A stretch of 64,000 bases of DNA from Ceratobasidium sp. AG-K (lineage: Eukaryota > Basidiomycota > Agaricomycetes > Cantharellales > Ceratobasidiaceae): positions 1,860,001-1,924,000 of the forward strand of contig JAWNGF010000007.1 in assembly GCA_037039685.1 (NCBI GenBank), in the 5' to 3' direction. The notes beneath the pieces were generated by a model. It had not been told where the DNA came from, made no database searches, and worked only from the letters and a program-made list of their open reading frames with translations. Below are positions 63,590 to 64,000 of the stretch, one piece after another; within the stretch, counting starts at the first letter, position 1, and the number at the start of each line of letters is the position of its first letter. The translations under genes and the position numbers were made by a program.

Positions 63590-64000
63590 CTGACTTGGAA
63601 TTGGTGGATCCATTCTCATTCACTCTTTCAACTTTGAGTTCAGCGGCTTTTCCTTTCACAAGCTTCTTTCCTTTGTCCTTGTAGGTCCACTCCTTTGTGC
63701 AGTTGGCAAGATTGTGCCCTGTTTCTCCGCATTTGATGCAGAGGTTGTTTTCCCTTCAGTGTTTCTTTTCTTCCTTTGGAACCAAGTCTCCCTTGATCTT
63801 CTGGGTCCTGGAACCCTCTGCTTGGGTTTGTTGTTTGCTCTTCTTCCTTGTGCTAATTGGATTGGTCAGTTTGTTGATTTCTTCTGCTTGTAGGGCGATA
63901 TTGATCCATCCTTTGAGATCTTGCTGTTCTGCTCCCACCCTGTCCCTAAGTTCCTTACAAACAAGTTCTGCTTTGATGAGGCGATTCAGGCCTTGTCTGA
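63590..64000 (-). pseudogene. gag C-terminal part of A2, partial
   Basis: The minus strand matches the A1 gag end: QQDLKGWINIALQAEEINKL, KIKGDLVPKEEKKH, then a TGA at 63756-63758, then a knuckle region (CIKCGETGHNLANC-like) and WTYKDKGKK. The start lies beyond the window. Confidence 0.65.

Larger units (their letters stand above)
51379..64000 (-). mobile_element. Ty3-type retrotransposon A2 (minus strand), 5' end outside window
   Basis: A second copy of the A family, opposite to A1 and inserted into its reverse transcriptase. Right to left: gag (beyond 64000 to about 63590), pol 63495-59848, ORF3 60055-51919 (split by element B), polypurine tract 51892-51879 and 3' LTR 51878-51379. The 5' LTR lies outside the window. 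Two TGAs in pol, one in ORF3 and one in gag make it defective. Confidence 0.75.

Noticed and set aside
1..64000. CRISPR arrays, rRNA and tRNA genes
   Set aside because: No regularly spaced short repeats, and no stretch resembling rRNA or a cloverleaf with A and B boxes was recognised; a covariance search would be needed to exclude tRNAs fully.

Overview
The window is fungal. Genes are split by many introns of about 45-60 bp with GT..AG ends and CTAAC/CTGAC-type branch points, and the proteins are of the basidiomycete (Agaricomycete) type. A Rhizoctonia-like genome is my best guess; that is an inference, not something the sequence proves.

Positions 1-17305 are a compact gene-dense arm. In order: the 3' part of the large B-block subunit of TFIIIC (+); a small spliced transcript whose first intron carries a box C/D snoRNA that I match to the snR41 guide for 18S rRNA; a Frag1/DRAM/Sfk1 membrane protein (+); the kinetochore protein Mis12/Mtw1 (-); a 4'-phosphopantetheinyl transferase (-); eIF5A (+), whose start and stop codons are both cut by introns; the CUE-domain RNA polymerase II degradation factor Def1 (+); and a rhodanese plus dual-specificity phosphatase of the MAP-kinase phosphatase kind (+). 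The motif GTCACGTG recurs upstream of several of these.

From about 17.6 kb to the end there are no host genes that I can recognise. Positions 17.6-47.6 kb are an old, CpG-poor transposon graveyard. It holds about fifteen LTR copies of one Ty3-type family (family D, both orientations, several with 5-bp target duplications), broken gag/pol pieces, a DIRS-like tyrosine-recombinase retroelement, a Tc1/mariner relic and a pogo-like relic.

Positions 44.9-64 kb are a nest. Element C (-) is interrupted by element A1 (+, from 47624). A1 is interrupted in its reverse transcriptase by a second copy of its own family, A2 (-, 51379 to beyond the window). A2 is interrupted by a complete, young element B (+, 52389-59335, identical 5-bp target duplications, LTRs differing at three CpG sites).

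The most unusual signals are in these elements. B has a predicted leader of about 1.45 kb without a single ATG, although it contains a 208-codon open frame with no methionine. That frame is followed by a possible -1 frameshift into a second frame, and gag-pol is joined by a textbook GGGAAAA slippery site with an 8-bp stem. All three LTR families look self-primed (primer site complementary to the predicted RNA 5' end). A2 carries an extra ORF of about 394 codons between pol and the 3' LTR, and family D carries an unrelated conserved ORF in the same place.
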